64,000 nt of DNA from Aedes albopictus (Eukaryota > Arthropoda > Insecta > Diptera > Culicidae). The stretch's first letter is position 1. Every line of letters starts with the position of its first letter. The position numbers were made by a program, and so were the translations under genes. This document shows, one piece after another, positions 21,705-33,183 of this stretch. The stretch is taken from positions 250,517,233 through 250,581,232 of the forward strand of contig NC_085137.1 of the NCBI RefSeq assembly GCF_035046485.1, given 5' to 3'. The notes below the pieces were generated by a model. That model was given only the letters and a program-made list of their open reading frames with translations. It had not been told where the DNA came from and did not search any database.

Positions 21705-22157
21705 CAATGTACAGTACCGGCGGCCGCCCCGGTACGATCTAGAGCGACTGAAGCAACCCACAGCATACGCGCAGAATCTCGAGGCAGCGTTGCCGGACGA
21801 GGGTGTGCTCGATGTGGCCCCTCTAGAGGACTGCTGGAGTACAGTCAAAGCAGCCATCAACAACGCAGCCGAGAGCACTATCGGGTACGTGGAACGGAGT
21901 CGACGAAACGATTGGTTTGACGAGGAGTAGTGCAGAGCGGTTCTGGAGGAGAAGGATGCAGCGCGGGCGGTAATGCTGCAGCATGGAACCCGACAGAATG
22001 TGGAGCGATACAGACAGAAGCGGAAGCAGCAGACCCGTCTCTTCCGGGAGAAAAGCGCCGCTTGGAAGAAGCGGAGTGCGAGGAAATGAAACTGCTGTGC
22101 CGTTCACAGGAAACACGTTAGTTCTACCAGAAGCTCAACGCACCCCGCAAAGGCTAC
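21705..22157 (+). pseudogene. Family D linker between endonuclease and reverse transcriptase
   Basis: In frame pieces read RYDLERLKQPTAYAQNLEA, DCWSTVKAAINNAAESTIGY and RNDWFDEE followed by a TAG at about 21928. Then come ARAVMLQHGTRQNVERYRQK and SAAWKKRSARK. This charged region is usual between the two domains in RTE-like elements. The same region is found, more decayed, in copy D2 at about 37.41-37.68 and 39.42-39.55 kb. Confidence 0.68.
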
Positions 22158-23315
22158 GTGCCGCAAGCCGAAATCTGCAGGGATAAGGACGGGAGCCTTC
22201 TGACGGACAAACGTGAGGTGATCGAAAGGTGGAAGCAGCACTTCGACGAGCACCTGAATGGCGAAGAGAATGTAGGCACGGAGGACCAAGGCAGCGGAGG
22301 AAATGACTATGTTGGTGCAGAAGAGGACGGGAACGAACCAACTCCCACGCTGAGGGAAGTTAAGGATGCCATCCACCAGCTCAAAAACAACAAAGCGGCT
22401 GGTAAGGACGGTATCACAGCAGATATCATCAATATGGGCCCAGGAAAGTTGGCCACCTGTCTGCTCCAGTTAGTAGTCAAGATCCGGGAAACCGAACAGC
22501 TACCGGAGGAGTGGAAGGAAGGGATAATCTTTCCCATCCACAAGAAAGGCGTCAAGTTAATGTGTGAGAACTTTCGAGCGATCACCATTTTGAATGCCGC
22601 CTACAAAGTGCTATCCCAGATCATCTTCCGTCGTCTTTCACCTAAAGTAAATGAGTTCGTGGGAAGTTACCAAGCCGGTTTCATCGACGACTGGTCGACA
22701 ACGGACCAGATCTTCACCGTACGGCAAATCCTCCAGAAATGCCGTGAACACCAGGCATCACCTGTTCATCGACTTCAAAGCGGCATACGACAGTATCGAC
22801 CACACAGAGCTATGTAAAATTATGGACGAGAACAGCTTTCCCGGGAAGCTGACAAGACTGATAAGAGCAACGATGGACGGTGTGCAGAACAGCGTGAGGA
22901 TTACGGGTGAACTATCCAGTTCATTCGAATCTCGACGGCGACTACGAAAAGGTGATGGACCTTTCTGCCTACTATTGAACATCGCCCTGGAAGGTGTTAT
23001 GCGACGAGCTGGGCTCAACAGCCGGAGTACGATCTTCACGAAATCCAGCCAATTTGTCTGTTTTGCGTATGACATGGATATTATTGCTAGAACATTTGGA
23101 ACGTTGGCAGAACTGTACACCCGCCTGAAACGTGAAGCAGCAAAGGTCGGACTGGTGGTGAATGCGGCTAAGACAAAGTACATGCTGGTTGGTAGAACTG
23201 AGCGAGACAGGACAAGCCTTGGCAGCAATGTTACGATAGTCGGGGATACTTTCGAGGTGGTAGAAGAATTCGTCTACCTCGGTTCCTGGCTAACGGCTGA
23301 CAATAACGTGGAAGT
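22158..23315 (+). pseudogene. Family D reverse transcriptase
   Basis: Two overlapping frames (22158-22817, then 22651-23315) show a frameshift at about 22750. The first has KEGIIFPIHKKG, RAITILNAAYKVLSQI and SYQAGF; the second has LFIDFKAAYDSIDH, RKGD and the active-site box. That box reads FAYD (23062-23073) where FADD is expected, so the first catalytic aspartate is a tyrosine. The stretch TRLKREAAKVGLVVNAAKTK and FVYLGSWLTADNN follow. The frame is cut at 23315 by the inserted element; its codons after 23316 are not family D. Confidence 0.8.
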
Positions 23316-25357
23316 TGTAGCAGTCAGGAAATTTGTATATAATTTTTGTGTTTATTCTAACGTGAAGTTTGTAAATATTAAAGTATGTTAGGAACAAGAT
23401 TGTAAATAACCAAATTGAATTCGATAGTGCACTTGTAAATTTGAAATAAATCCCTTAGCATAGGCAATCGCAGGCATAGGCAATCTGCTGAGGAGGGCTC
23501 ACGATTATCTTCGAAAGGTTGGAAAGGGACAGCAGCACGACCATCGTATCGAGTAATCCTTCGTGACTTGCGATTACGAAAGTGTACGATGAGTTTTCGG
23601 GAAATGACGAATTTCCGGTTCGTCCGAGAATTCACTGTCTTATTCTGAGGAGATACAGACTTGATCATTTCGTTCGTGACTACTTAGCAAATTAGAAGTG
23701 TGCGCGTTTGTAGTCTGTTCGTTGCCTATTGTAAAGTAAGAATTTTCCTAGTGACGTTTAGTGCATGTTGATTGATTAAATTTCGTTCTCTAGAGTATGA
23801 AAAGTGTGCGTATAGTAGAATTTGTGTGCGAAAAAGTTGAAAGTTAGAAGCAAAGGTAATTGTGCTCTGAATGTGCTATGTTGTGCTCGTGCTAAATGTT
23901 CGTTTTGCCAGAAGGCTATTCACTTCGCAGCAATCCTACTCGCACCCAAACGTGTGGACTTCCCCTCAACGAACGGAAAGCTTCCCGGCCAATCGTCAAC
24001 CTGCCGGAAGTCGGTCGATACGTCACCTAATCGACCGAGTGAGGCTCAGGGGACCTCTACGAACCGCAAGTCAGTTCGTCATCCATAAACCTGACCAAGA
24101 CCGCCATTACGTGGGCTGCGAAACGCGCGATACACCATTCATCGATAGCGGCCATTGGTGATCGTCGTTCAACATGCCTGTCTCGGACGGGGCACTGGCC
24201 ACAGGTCAACGACATCGATCAAGTAAACCAGCGAAGTCGGTGATTCGAACAAACCTCTTTTTTGCGTGGAGTGGGGCGTCCGCTGAGGGCGCCTCGGAGT
24301 TCTTTTTTGGCCAGTCACAAGATTGAAGACGATGTACTGCTAAGGCCTCGTATCGAAATGGAGATCGTCGTGCGTGCGTGACGAATTGCCGCCGCCCAGA
24401 TCCGGTTGACACACCAGGAGCGCAAACTAGCCCGCAGATGCGCCGTCCAGGAACGTGACGTCACACCATGAACATGTAGAGCACATGAGCACGTTAGACA
24501 GATAAGAAGAAAGAACTAGGGAGAGAAATCGCGCACAGGATAGGAAGTTAGAGAGAACGAACACTTACACACAAAACGAAAGCTTCAAAATATATGCTAG
24601 CATTAGATATGTATTAAACCCACCAAATATATTCGTTTCTACCAAACTATGTAGTGTTAAGTCCAATAAAACGTCCCAGTTATGTGTAATAATGTTCTCT
24701 AGTGTTTGACTAGTTTTCATGTATTGCCGTCACTACGCGTTTTGATGTCGTTCCCATCCTTCTCAAATGGAGTTTGATTGGGGTTCTCAGTCCGTTTCTT
24801 ATTTGCTGATGCGTACACGGAAAGATCGATGTACACAGAGCAAGGAGTAACTTTCACGCAGCGGTCGAAAAAACAAACGATTTCATGCAAACTTGTGTGA
24901 AATTTTACGCAAATTTGTGTAACACCGGATCAGCACATTTTTTGTGCTGATCCAGTCGTACGCAAATATGAGTGAAAAATCCTTTGTCTTTTCGCAAGTT
25001 ACTCATTCGCTGTGTACTTTCGTTTAAGGGTGTATCGCGTCGAGTGTCGAATCTGCCAGTGATGAGAATTGGTGAGCAACCGCGAATGTTGTCTCACTTT
25101 GAGCATGCGTGATTCTCTCACCGAACTTTCTGAGTGCCTTCGGGATTAATGGTTGCGTTGAGGTAATAGGGTGAACCCGTTCGGTCGTTTGGCTCGTATG
25201 CTAGCTAGAACGATCCGTAAAATTTCTTTCGGAAATATTAAATGGACTCGCCCTCAGGAGAGTCTCATCCGGTCAAAATGAAATTGAGCATGTGGTCTCC
25301 CTTGTGGAGTGGCGCTTAAACCACGTGTTTTAAGATGGATCGCCCGGGCTGGCTACA
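23316..25357. mobile_element. TG...CA element with 4-bp duplication (solo-LTR-like)
   Basis: It begins TGTAGC (23316-23321) and ends GCTACA (25352-25357), a perfect 6-bp inverted TG/CA end as in LTRs. AAGT flanks both sides (23312-23315 and 25358-25361). Removing it joins the family D palm to RAYYGLQKKL of its C-terminal domain. I see no gag or pol motif in the 2.04 kb, and no internal pair of direct repeats. A long solo LTR is the simplest reading; a non-autonomous element is the alternative. AATAAA occurs at 24665-24670. Confidence 0.65.
24831..25017. mobile_element. Small hairpin MITE inside the TG...CA element
   Basis: The ends GTACACAG (24831-24838) and CTGTGTAC (25010-25017) are inverted, and the similarity continues inward (GGAGTAACTT against AAGTTACTC). 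In the middle lies a 27-nt hairpin (24927-24953, arms GGATCAGCACA and TGTGCTGATCC around five Ts). Three related CGCAAAnnTGnGTG boxes flank the hairpin in direct orientation. The target duplication is not clear. 187 bp. Confidence 0.65.
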
Positions 25358-25754
25358 AAGTCGTGCCTACTATGGGCTCCAGAAGAAACTGAGGTCAAAA
25401 AAGATTCACCCCCGCACCAAATGTACCATGTACAAATCGCTAATAAGACCGGTGATTCTCTACGGACACGAGACATGGACGATGCTCGAGGAGGACCTGC
25501 AAGCACTCGGAGTTTTCGAGCGACGGGTGCTAAGGACGATCTTCGGTGGCATGCAGGAGAACAGTGTGTGGCGGAGAAGGATGAACCACGAGCTCGCTGT
25601 ACTTTACGACGAACCCAGCATCCAGAAAGTGGTCAAAGCCGGAAAGATACGGTGGGCAGGGCATGTTGCAAGAATGCCGGACAACAACCCTGCAAAGTTG
25701 GTGCTTGCTAACCATCCGGTTGGTACAAGAAGGCGTGGAGCGCAGAGAGCATGA
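25358..25754 (+). pseudogene. Family D C-terminal domain
   Basis: The frame from 25361 reads SRAYYGLQKKLRSKK, MYKSLIRPVILYGHETWTM, FERRVLRTIFGGMQEN and GKIRWAGHVARMP, then GTRRRGAQRA and TGA at 25752. This is the conserved region after the reverse transcriptase in RTE-like elements. Beyond the stop, related codons continue (WADQVERDL and then WRAAV), so the TGA replaces an arginine codon. The open frame called from 25335 starts inside the inserted element. Confidence 0.75.
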
Positions 25755-25954
25755 TGGGCGGACCAGGTGGAGCGTGATCTGGCGAGTGTTGGGCGTGACC
25801 GACGTTGGAGAGCTGCAGTTGCAAATCAAGTATTATGATGGCAAATTGTTGATTCAATATTATCATGAATTTGATGTTATCTAAATAAATGAAGAAGAAA
25901 GACATCTGTAGATTATCCGTGAGGGTCCCCGGCGAGTTCGCAGGGAGTAACCAA

Positions 25955-26780
25955 AGTGGAAGTAATCGAGCTCAAGAGGGACAATACCTGCAAGGGCGCC
26001 AACGAGTGTCTGGCGAAAGAGGTCATTGGTGAGGATGTTGAGTTAAGGGCTCTCACCGCTAAAAAGACTTTTGAGGTCAAAAAACCTGGGCGACATCATG
26101 GACGTGGAAAAGCGCGTCAAGGTCCTGCGGCAAATCGTGACACTGTAAAGTCCCAGGAGCAAGCTTTGTAGGCGATGTGACGGTGTAGGCTATAAGGCAC
26201 AAGGCTACACAAACCCTCCCAAGTGTTTGATTTGTTTCAGGAAGTCCGCGAACAGCAAGCACCCGACGGGAAGCTCAAGGTAGCTTGTCTTCACAGTAGA
26301 CACACCTGACAAAACACAGTGCAGGTAGCTGAACCTGAACGACAGCTACGTAGCCCAGCAACTTCTTTGTCAGGTAGTCGCTGAATGGAGGATCAATATC
26401 GCCATCATACCGAGTACTCACCGGTAACGGCAACTGCATCACGGATGGATCTAAAATGTCAGCGATATGGACAACGAGCAAATACCCCGTCCAGAAATTG
26501 GTGTCTACATTTTACGAGGGCTGCGTGGTCGCCGGGTAAACCGGGTCTTCTTCTGTTGCTGCTGCGTCTCCACGGTAGTCGATCGAGCAGTTCACGCAGA
26601 TGCTGCACTCTAAGACGGCTGAGCTGACAGGGCGAAGGCCGGTGGTAATAGTGGGTGACTGCAATGCCAGGGCCGTGGAAAGGGTCAGCCGTTTCACAGA
26701 CCAACGGAGTCATTTCTCGCTAGAGACACTGGCACTTCTCGGGTATCTTAGCAGATGGTTCAGCAGAATGTCGACACCCG
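25955..26780 (+). pseudogene. R1-clade gag and endonuclease relic, copy B3
   Basis: Strongly decayed but collinear with the other R1 copies. 25956-26171 gives EVIELKRDNTCKGANECLAKEV and ELRALTAKKTFEVKK, matching the gag stretch at 8600-8750. 26300-26780 gives LNLNDSYVAQQLLCQ-like codons, then RPVVIVGDCNARAVE and SHFSLETLALL of the endonuclease. The zinc-knuckle part is mostly lost. It begins about 65 bp after the end of family D1. Confidence 0.7.
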
Positions 26781-29700
26781 TTTTCCCTGACTTAGAATAA
26801 AGGATTCCAGTAACTCAAAACTTATCACACTTTTAAAATAAGGTAAAGGTCATAAAGTGGATAAAGTTTTACTACACCTTCAGGTCTTAGGTTGCCTCCG
26901 GACGAACAAGCTCTAGCCGCTCCACAGGTTGGAATGGAGTCTTCTCAGGACGTTCGTAGTCTTCCTCCAGGACAAAGAATACAGCATCGTTTTGAGTGCC
27001 TCTCCTGGGTCATACTTTGGTTTTTGGGAGATTCGAATCTCCCACAAATTATCCACAGGATTAACCTTTTTATGACGCTCAGCAGATGTGAATCGAGCCA
27101 TCTTATGATGATGAAAGTATCCTTTTAAACAATGGTTATCATCAAGGCATATGGGTTTTTTTTTTCTCCCACCTGACTGATATCCTTAGTTTTCTGGTGA
27201 CTCAAGTGTTCCATTAGATCTGAAAACGACAGGACAGTCTTGTTTCGGACATTTGGCAGGTCGAAACGGAGTCGTCCTAGGAATTTTGAAGTCTCTCTCA
27301 AGACGTAGGTTACCATTGTGTCGAATGGACTTCTGTTTCTCACCAGATTCTATGGAGATTCGAATTTTCATTCATTTATCAGGTTATCCTCTGAACGAAC
27401 CTGTATCAAACACTTGGCAGAACCAAATGGATCCTTCTCAGCTTGTTCAAATTTTCTTTTTAGCTCTTTCAAATTGCCCTTCGAGAAACAGATTATCTTG
27501 CCTTCTGATAGCAAGGAGCATTTCACACGCTTCACCCTTAGCTGCAGCGGCACCACACCAGCTCACGTTGTCAAGTTTCAACTTTTCTTTTCGATTTTCA
27601 TCGTGTGCTGCTGCTCGCTGCTCTAACAACGGCTCCAACCGTAACGTTAAGCCTGGTGGTGGTTGAGCAAGCTACCAACCAATTCTCCTGCATGTTTCTG
27701 ACGTACCGCAGCTCAGCAGCAGCCAGGCAGTCAGTGTGGTGGTTGTGTAAAAGCGTTTTGGTGGAAATCCTTCACCCGCGCGCGCTCGTTTGTGTGTGCT
27801 AACAAGTAGGTAAGTGCAACGAGTCTTGTGGCGTTGGAAACATGAAACAAGGATGACTCTCTTTACCAAAGTGGTAGCGAATAATTAATCAATGTAAGCT
27901 GGATGTGTGTACGTGTAGGTGGGTGGGGTGTTCGCGCGCAATGTTTTGGAAGGTGTTCTTTATTCGCTCCATCAGACAACAATGAGAGGTGAGGTGAACT
28001 TTCTTGTTTTTGATCCTATCATGACATTGAAGCTTCGGTAGAGCACCTGTCAAAGTGATTCCTTTTAGGTAGTCTGCTAATGCTAAATTGCTTTCAAGAC
28101 ACACTCAATTTTCAATGCATCTAAAATGCTAGTTTTAAAGCATTTTGTGTCTTTCCATAATTTGAACTATTTCTTCGTCTGTCTGTTCTTCTTCAACTGG
28201 GTCTTTTAAGCCACCACTTTGTCTAATTTTGACAAAGTACTACTTTCACCTTTCAATCACCTAACTACTCATTAAGACTCACTGCTGATGTTATTTTTTT
28301 GTGGATAAAATTATTATTTCTATCTCTCTCTTCATATCCCTTTTCTTTCAGACGGCGTCTGTTTCCCAGGAAAAACATATTTTCCTGCGACTTCTGTTCC
28401 TTTCTTCATATAACTTCTTATTTTTTTTTTTTTTCATTTAAGCCAACTCAACGATTTGTAAATGAGCGAACGAATTTAATATTTTAGAGTGACTTGAACG
28501 TTTGATAAGCCTTACCAACAACTAACCATCAACAAACCTGAAACGAAGGACCTATCTCGATACCACCAAGCCAACCTCCGATTAGTTTTCGATGAACGGT
28601 GAGGAGGTGCTAATTTATGGAATCACTCTCAGGATCGAAAGCTTCTTGTTCTCGGAAAAACACTTTTCTTATCCCAGGTAGATTAACATACATGCCGGAG
28701 AAAAGTGCTTCTCCTTCGCCTTTCTTCTGGAAACTCTTGCCGAACGGAAGCGAAAAGTGTTACTCAGCAAGAAAAGCAAAACTAACTAGTTACCCATGCG
28801 GTGGTTCTCCCTCTGCGTCTCCCCATCGAACGTAAGTCTTCCTCGCACACGATCCTTCTGTTCCGCTTGATGGCTTAAGGCGTTACAAAAGTTGAATCTA
28901 TCCGCACTTTGTTTCCTGAGTCGAGTGCTCTTCCGCACTCCCGGTAAGCGGGTGCTGGGGGTAAAATGGACATAATTTTAAACTTCAAGTTCTACTATCG
29001 TAATCTGCCTTTTTCACTTGCAATGTTTATTTTTCATGAGAGAACAGGGAAACGCCTATAAGTATGCTACAAAAAATGTTGATCTCCTCGAGATATCCGC
29101 GCATGTTCAGCCAATTGGTGGCACATTTGGCTATACATTTAAAACAACAATGAAGACTTCGTTTAAACCAGTCTGTTTCCGTAACACGGATCGTTGCACT
29201 CCTACTTCTCCCAATAGGTACCCAAGCTTGGAGAAGGCATCGACAAACGAAGCACTGTTGCTTATCCGCATCCTTCTCGCTCGTCGCATGCGTGCCGACC
29301 GTGTGTAGGTATCCACTTGATCTCAAGCTGTTCCGTCCGTCCAGGCCGACGCCGTCGTCGTCATTGTTGTTGTTGCATCAGCCAACCCCATCCCGGCGGC
29401 AGCCGGAAGGAAAAGTTTGCTGGAGCTAAGATTAAAACGATACAAAGAGGCTCCTTCCCCCCCTTCCCACGGTCGGTCGTCTTAATCTTTTAAACACATT
29501 TCCATGTAGAGAGCTCGGGTTAGGTCCCCTCTCTCTCTATCACAGTTAGTGAGGGTAAGCTTGTTGGGGAGCAGCTTTTCCTCGAGGCTTTTGTTTTTCC
29601 ACCCACCTTCGCGGTGAACACGGCCATCGTCGTCCTCATCAGCTCGGTGGCACACGTGTTGTCAGTTCGTTCGGTTTGAGGAAACGGAAAAACAGAGCCG

Positions 29701-32039
29701 ACAAGTTAAGCGCCTGCTGTCGTTTCTCGTTCGCTGACTGTCTTGTTGTGGGGCTGAGTGGGTCCTGCGACTGAGTTCTTCACTCACTCCGGCTTCGACT
29801 CCGTGATGGCTCACGGGGTTTAGGAGTTGGAGCCTGATGTTTTACATTTAAAAAAACGGAGGAGAAAAAGGATATATTTTTCCCTCTGGAGATTGAAACT
29901 GTCAACCTTAATGGAAGTCTCGTCGTCTTGTGCCAAACAAAGAAGTCGGCGTTGTTTGTAAGAAAGAAAAACCCTCGAAGGAATCCGGAAGGTGAACCGG
30001 TAACGAAGTCACTCAGTGCAGGGCTGTTTGGTGAAAGTTGAGGTTAAACATTAACTTGTCTTCTGCTGAAGTCGGCATGTGGTTGAGGATAAAGTTTGCG
30101 GAATTACGGACACATAATTGTAATCAATTGGTGACTGAAGTTTATGGTGGGAAAAGTCTTGGAACGTTGAAAGTTCAAATGAGGAAATCATAAGTATTTC
30201 AGAGTCTACTTAAATTGGATAAGTTTATTTTGTCTGTGCTCCTCACAGCATAGTGTAACTAATCAACCATATTACGCCTACAAATAGACAACCCTCGAAC
30301 TGTGCCATATCATCTTCACAGTAATGTTGAAGTTCACTGCATCTGAACAAATTCATGCGAAGGTCAGATGCTGTTTGGCAGAGGTTCACGCTGGTGCGCA
30401 GGTGCCTTTCGGTAAACATAACAATTACTGACGATACTTTACATTAATGAAGGGGTACTTTCACAATGAAATTATTAATCTCGTTCGGTAAAACATAGCT
30501 CAAGCAATAAGTTGAAAGCAAACCAAAAATCGGCTTTAGCTGCATTACTACACTGTCAAAATGTGGGCGTTACTTCAATCAACGTATTTTATTCATTCGC
30601 GCGCAAACATTCCAACGCATCAAACCGTAAATGCAAACAATGTTGCGTTCCCAGCGAACATTTCCGAAAGAGGTCACGCCACGCCAAACATCCATTTACA
30701 GTATTTTCGGTCACACGTTCGGGGAATTGGTCGCTTTTGCTCGCAAAAACCTCATAATGCCACTGTCAGCTGGCGCTTAAATCATTCTGGTTGAATCGAT
30801 TCCCCTGACTATACTATATACGGTGGTAGAGGTAGAGGTACAGCTATAGTTGATGCCACTCGGCGAAGCTTTTCCACCATCCAGGAGGGACATCAAATCA
30901 GCTTATGGCACTCGAATCCATCCTGAAAGGAAGGGCGGCGAACGTTCGTCAAACCTCGCTGCGGATGTCTGTCTATCTGTCTGTCTACCCACCGAGCCAA
31001 GCACTACACCTTACCGGTTGGAGGAACGCCATGCCACCGATATCGATTCAACTTTGTTCGACCGAAGAACATATGGAGAAATCCCGGAATGGGAATTTCG
31101 CTCGGGGAACCGGCGCAAAGTATACAAACGCTGGCTGAAAGCAACGAAAATATTATATTGCAACATTTTCCTGACACTAATCTTTTTTGATATTTTCATA
31201 CTTGCGCCAAATAATTCCTGCATTATAGTGTGTGACTGGAGTCCCTTGCGGGAAGGACTTCTGACTATGCGATGGAGGGAGCAGCAGCAGCGGGTGGACC
31301 GTATACAATAATGTGGAAAGGTATGTTGATCCCTTGGCGGCTGCTGCTAGTGCTGCCAACCTGAGTCCTACATATAGTATACGGCACAAGAAAGCAGCCA
31401 GCAGATGCTACTTTCCCACATGCTGCATTGTGGAGGGAGATCGGCTTGGGCCGACTTATGAAGACGGGCGAAGGTAGATGGACACTTACAGCATAGGGCA
31501 TTTATATGGGGAGAGAGGTAGGACATTTTACATTGCTGTTGAGGATAGAGAATCAGATGGTAAGCAAGCTTATGGCTGGGAAAATTGGCAATTGTTCTGG
31601 AATTATAAACATAAGAAATAAAGGCAGTCACTCTCTAGGTCAACAGAGAGCGCACTTGGAGTCCACCATAGTCCTGTTCGTCGACTCGACACACGTCGAA
31701 CAACAGCACTATCTCATTGGCAAACCAACCGTCCCTGCAGGGTAATCATGCAGGAGCGTGGAAAAGAAAACTAGCTACAGCCCCCCTCCCCAACTCTCCC
31801 ACCGTGACGCGTCGGACGCGGTAAAAAGCTCGAGATCACGCTGCGCACGGTCGGCCAAGACACTTTCGCAAGGAGCCGCCACAGGTCTATCTGTCAAGCA
31901 AACCGTCGACTAAGACGGACACAAATCAGAAACAGGAAAATACTCGGAAAAAGTCCGACGTATCTCCAGTCGACTAAAGAAATCGCATCGAGGAACCCGT
32001 CGTTATGATCTTACTTTCAGTCCTGAGCACCTATGGTTG
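26781..32039. other. Unassigned sequence with one MITE-end remnant
   Basis: 5.3 kb without a recognised gene. GGGTGCTGGGGGTAAAATGG at 28950-28969 matches the end of the MITE at 33184-34215 and is probably a leftover of that family; its partner end was not found. T-rich runs occur near 28419-28436, and CGTCGT/GTTGTT triplets at 29351-29375. The many short open frames have no motif. Part of this may be intron or promoter-distal DNA of a host gene. Confidence 0.4.
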
Positions 32040-33180
32040 TGCAGAGGGCCGAATTGAAAGATCTCCTCCATCCTGGGCGATTGCCCGCCATCATCGCCTT
32101 GACCTGTGGCCAGGTCAAATTTTTGTTGACTGGCTGAGTCAAGGATCATGACAAGGCTGTGTTGTCGTGATCCTTGCCTCGGCCTGCTTCTACTGCGATG
32201 TCCTGCTGGTTTCCAATCTAACGCTTATCTGTAGATTTCGTTCCCTTCCCTGCGTAGGTTGTGGATGACCCACCTCCATTTTCGCTCCCGAATTTCTTGT
32301 CGATATCGGCTTTTGATGACGATGGAACTCCACGTTACAGTTCCAAGTGTATGTAAGGCTATCATGTACAGATTATATGTAGATTATCATATGATAATTG
32401 ATGAAGACCTGCAGTCGTTGAGTATTCTCCACTGATGGTTGGTCCACGTTGATAGTGAGACCTGCCGCTGAGGAGCGATCGGCAATACTATCAAGCTTAA
32501 TCTGCATATCAGAGCACCGTTGAGCTAAGAGAGCAACGTCATCAGCTTGTTCGAAGTCATTTAGGTGCTCCATAGTAATGGGTTGCCACAGCAATCCACG
32601 ATTTGGTTCACGGTCAATCGCACCAACCAGGATCTCGTCGATTACGATGAGGAACACTAGCGGTGATAGTATACATCCTTGCCTCACTCCAGCAACGATC
32701 CGGATGGGATCGGACAAGACACCGTTGTGCGGTACTCTGCGCGAAAATGCCTTGTACTGAGCCTCAATGAGGCCAATGATTTCTCAGGAACACCCTTGCG
32801 GCTTAGAGCTCCCTGCATATTTTTTTGTAATTAAGGCGGTCGTAATCTTTTTCTTTATCAATCAACACCAGGTATAGACACTCTTGGAATTCATTGATTT
32901 GCTCCAGGATGATACGGAGCGTGACAATATGGTCCACACAGGATCGTTCGACACGGAGTCCTGTTTGTTGCCGTCGGAGAGTTGCTTCAATCTTCTCCTG
33001 TATCCTGTAGGATAACTTTGCAGAGGACTTTGAGAATGATATACTGTAACTTGATGCCCCGCCAATTATCGCATACAATCGGGTCACTCTTTTGAATACC
33101 TTTATTGAGACGCCTTGCATCCAGTCAATCAGAAATGTCGCGGTTTCCCATATTTTGCAGAAGATGCAGCAGACGTGCAG
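32040..33180 (-). pseudogene. Family C2 reverse transcriptase and tail
   Basis: 32803-33180 carries RIQEKIEATLRRQQTGLRVERS, HIVTLRIILEQINEFQECLYL and DKEKDYDRLN (catalytic aspartate region). 32373-32717 carries GVRQGCILSPLVFLIVIDEIL, MEHLNDFEQADDVALLAQR and AGLTINV. The active-site box reads QADD. Directly after NVDQ the frame jumps to SVENTQRLQVFIN, so about 80-90 codons are deleted there. The remaining tail to 32040 resembles the C-terminal part seen at 18.1-18.33 kb. Confidence 0.75.
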
Positions 33181-33183
33181 ATA

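Larger units (their letters stand above)
20602..25890 (+). mobile_element. RTE-like non-LTR element, family D, copy D1 (split twice)
   Basis: Endonuclease, linker, reverse transcriptase and C-terminal domain lie in order. They are interrupted by a MITE (20804-21488) in the endonuclease and by a 2-kb TG...CA element (23316-25357) between palm and C-terminal domain. Downstream of the last coding piece the sequence becomes A/T rich and ends with AAATAAATGAAGAAG near 25890, a plausible RTE-type 3' end. The copy carries stops and a frameshift and is dead. A second copy, D2, is at 37.07-39.99 kb. Confidence 0.78.

Noticed and set aside
27125..27371. Minus-strand codons CPKQDCPVVF and nearby histidines resembling a C2H2 zinc finger
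   Set aside because: Only one possible finger, split over two frames, with no linker or neighbouring finger; too little for a gene call.
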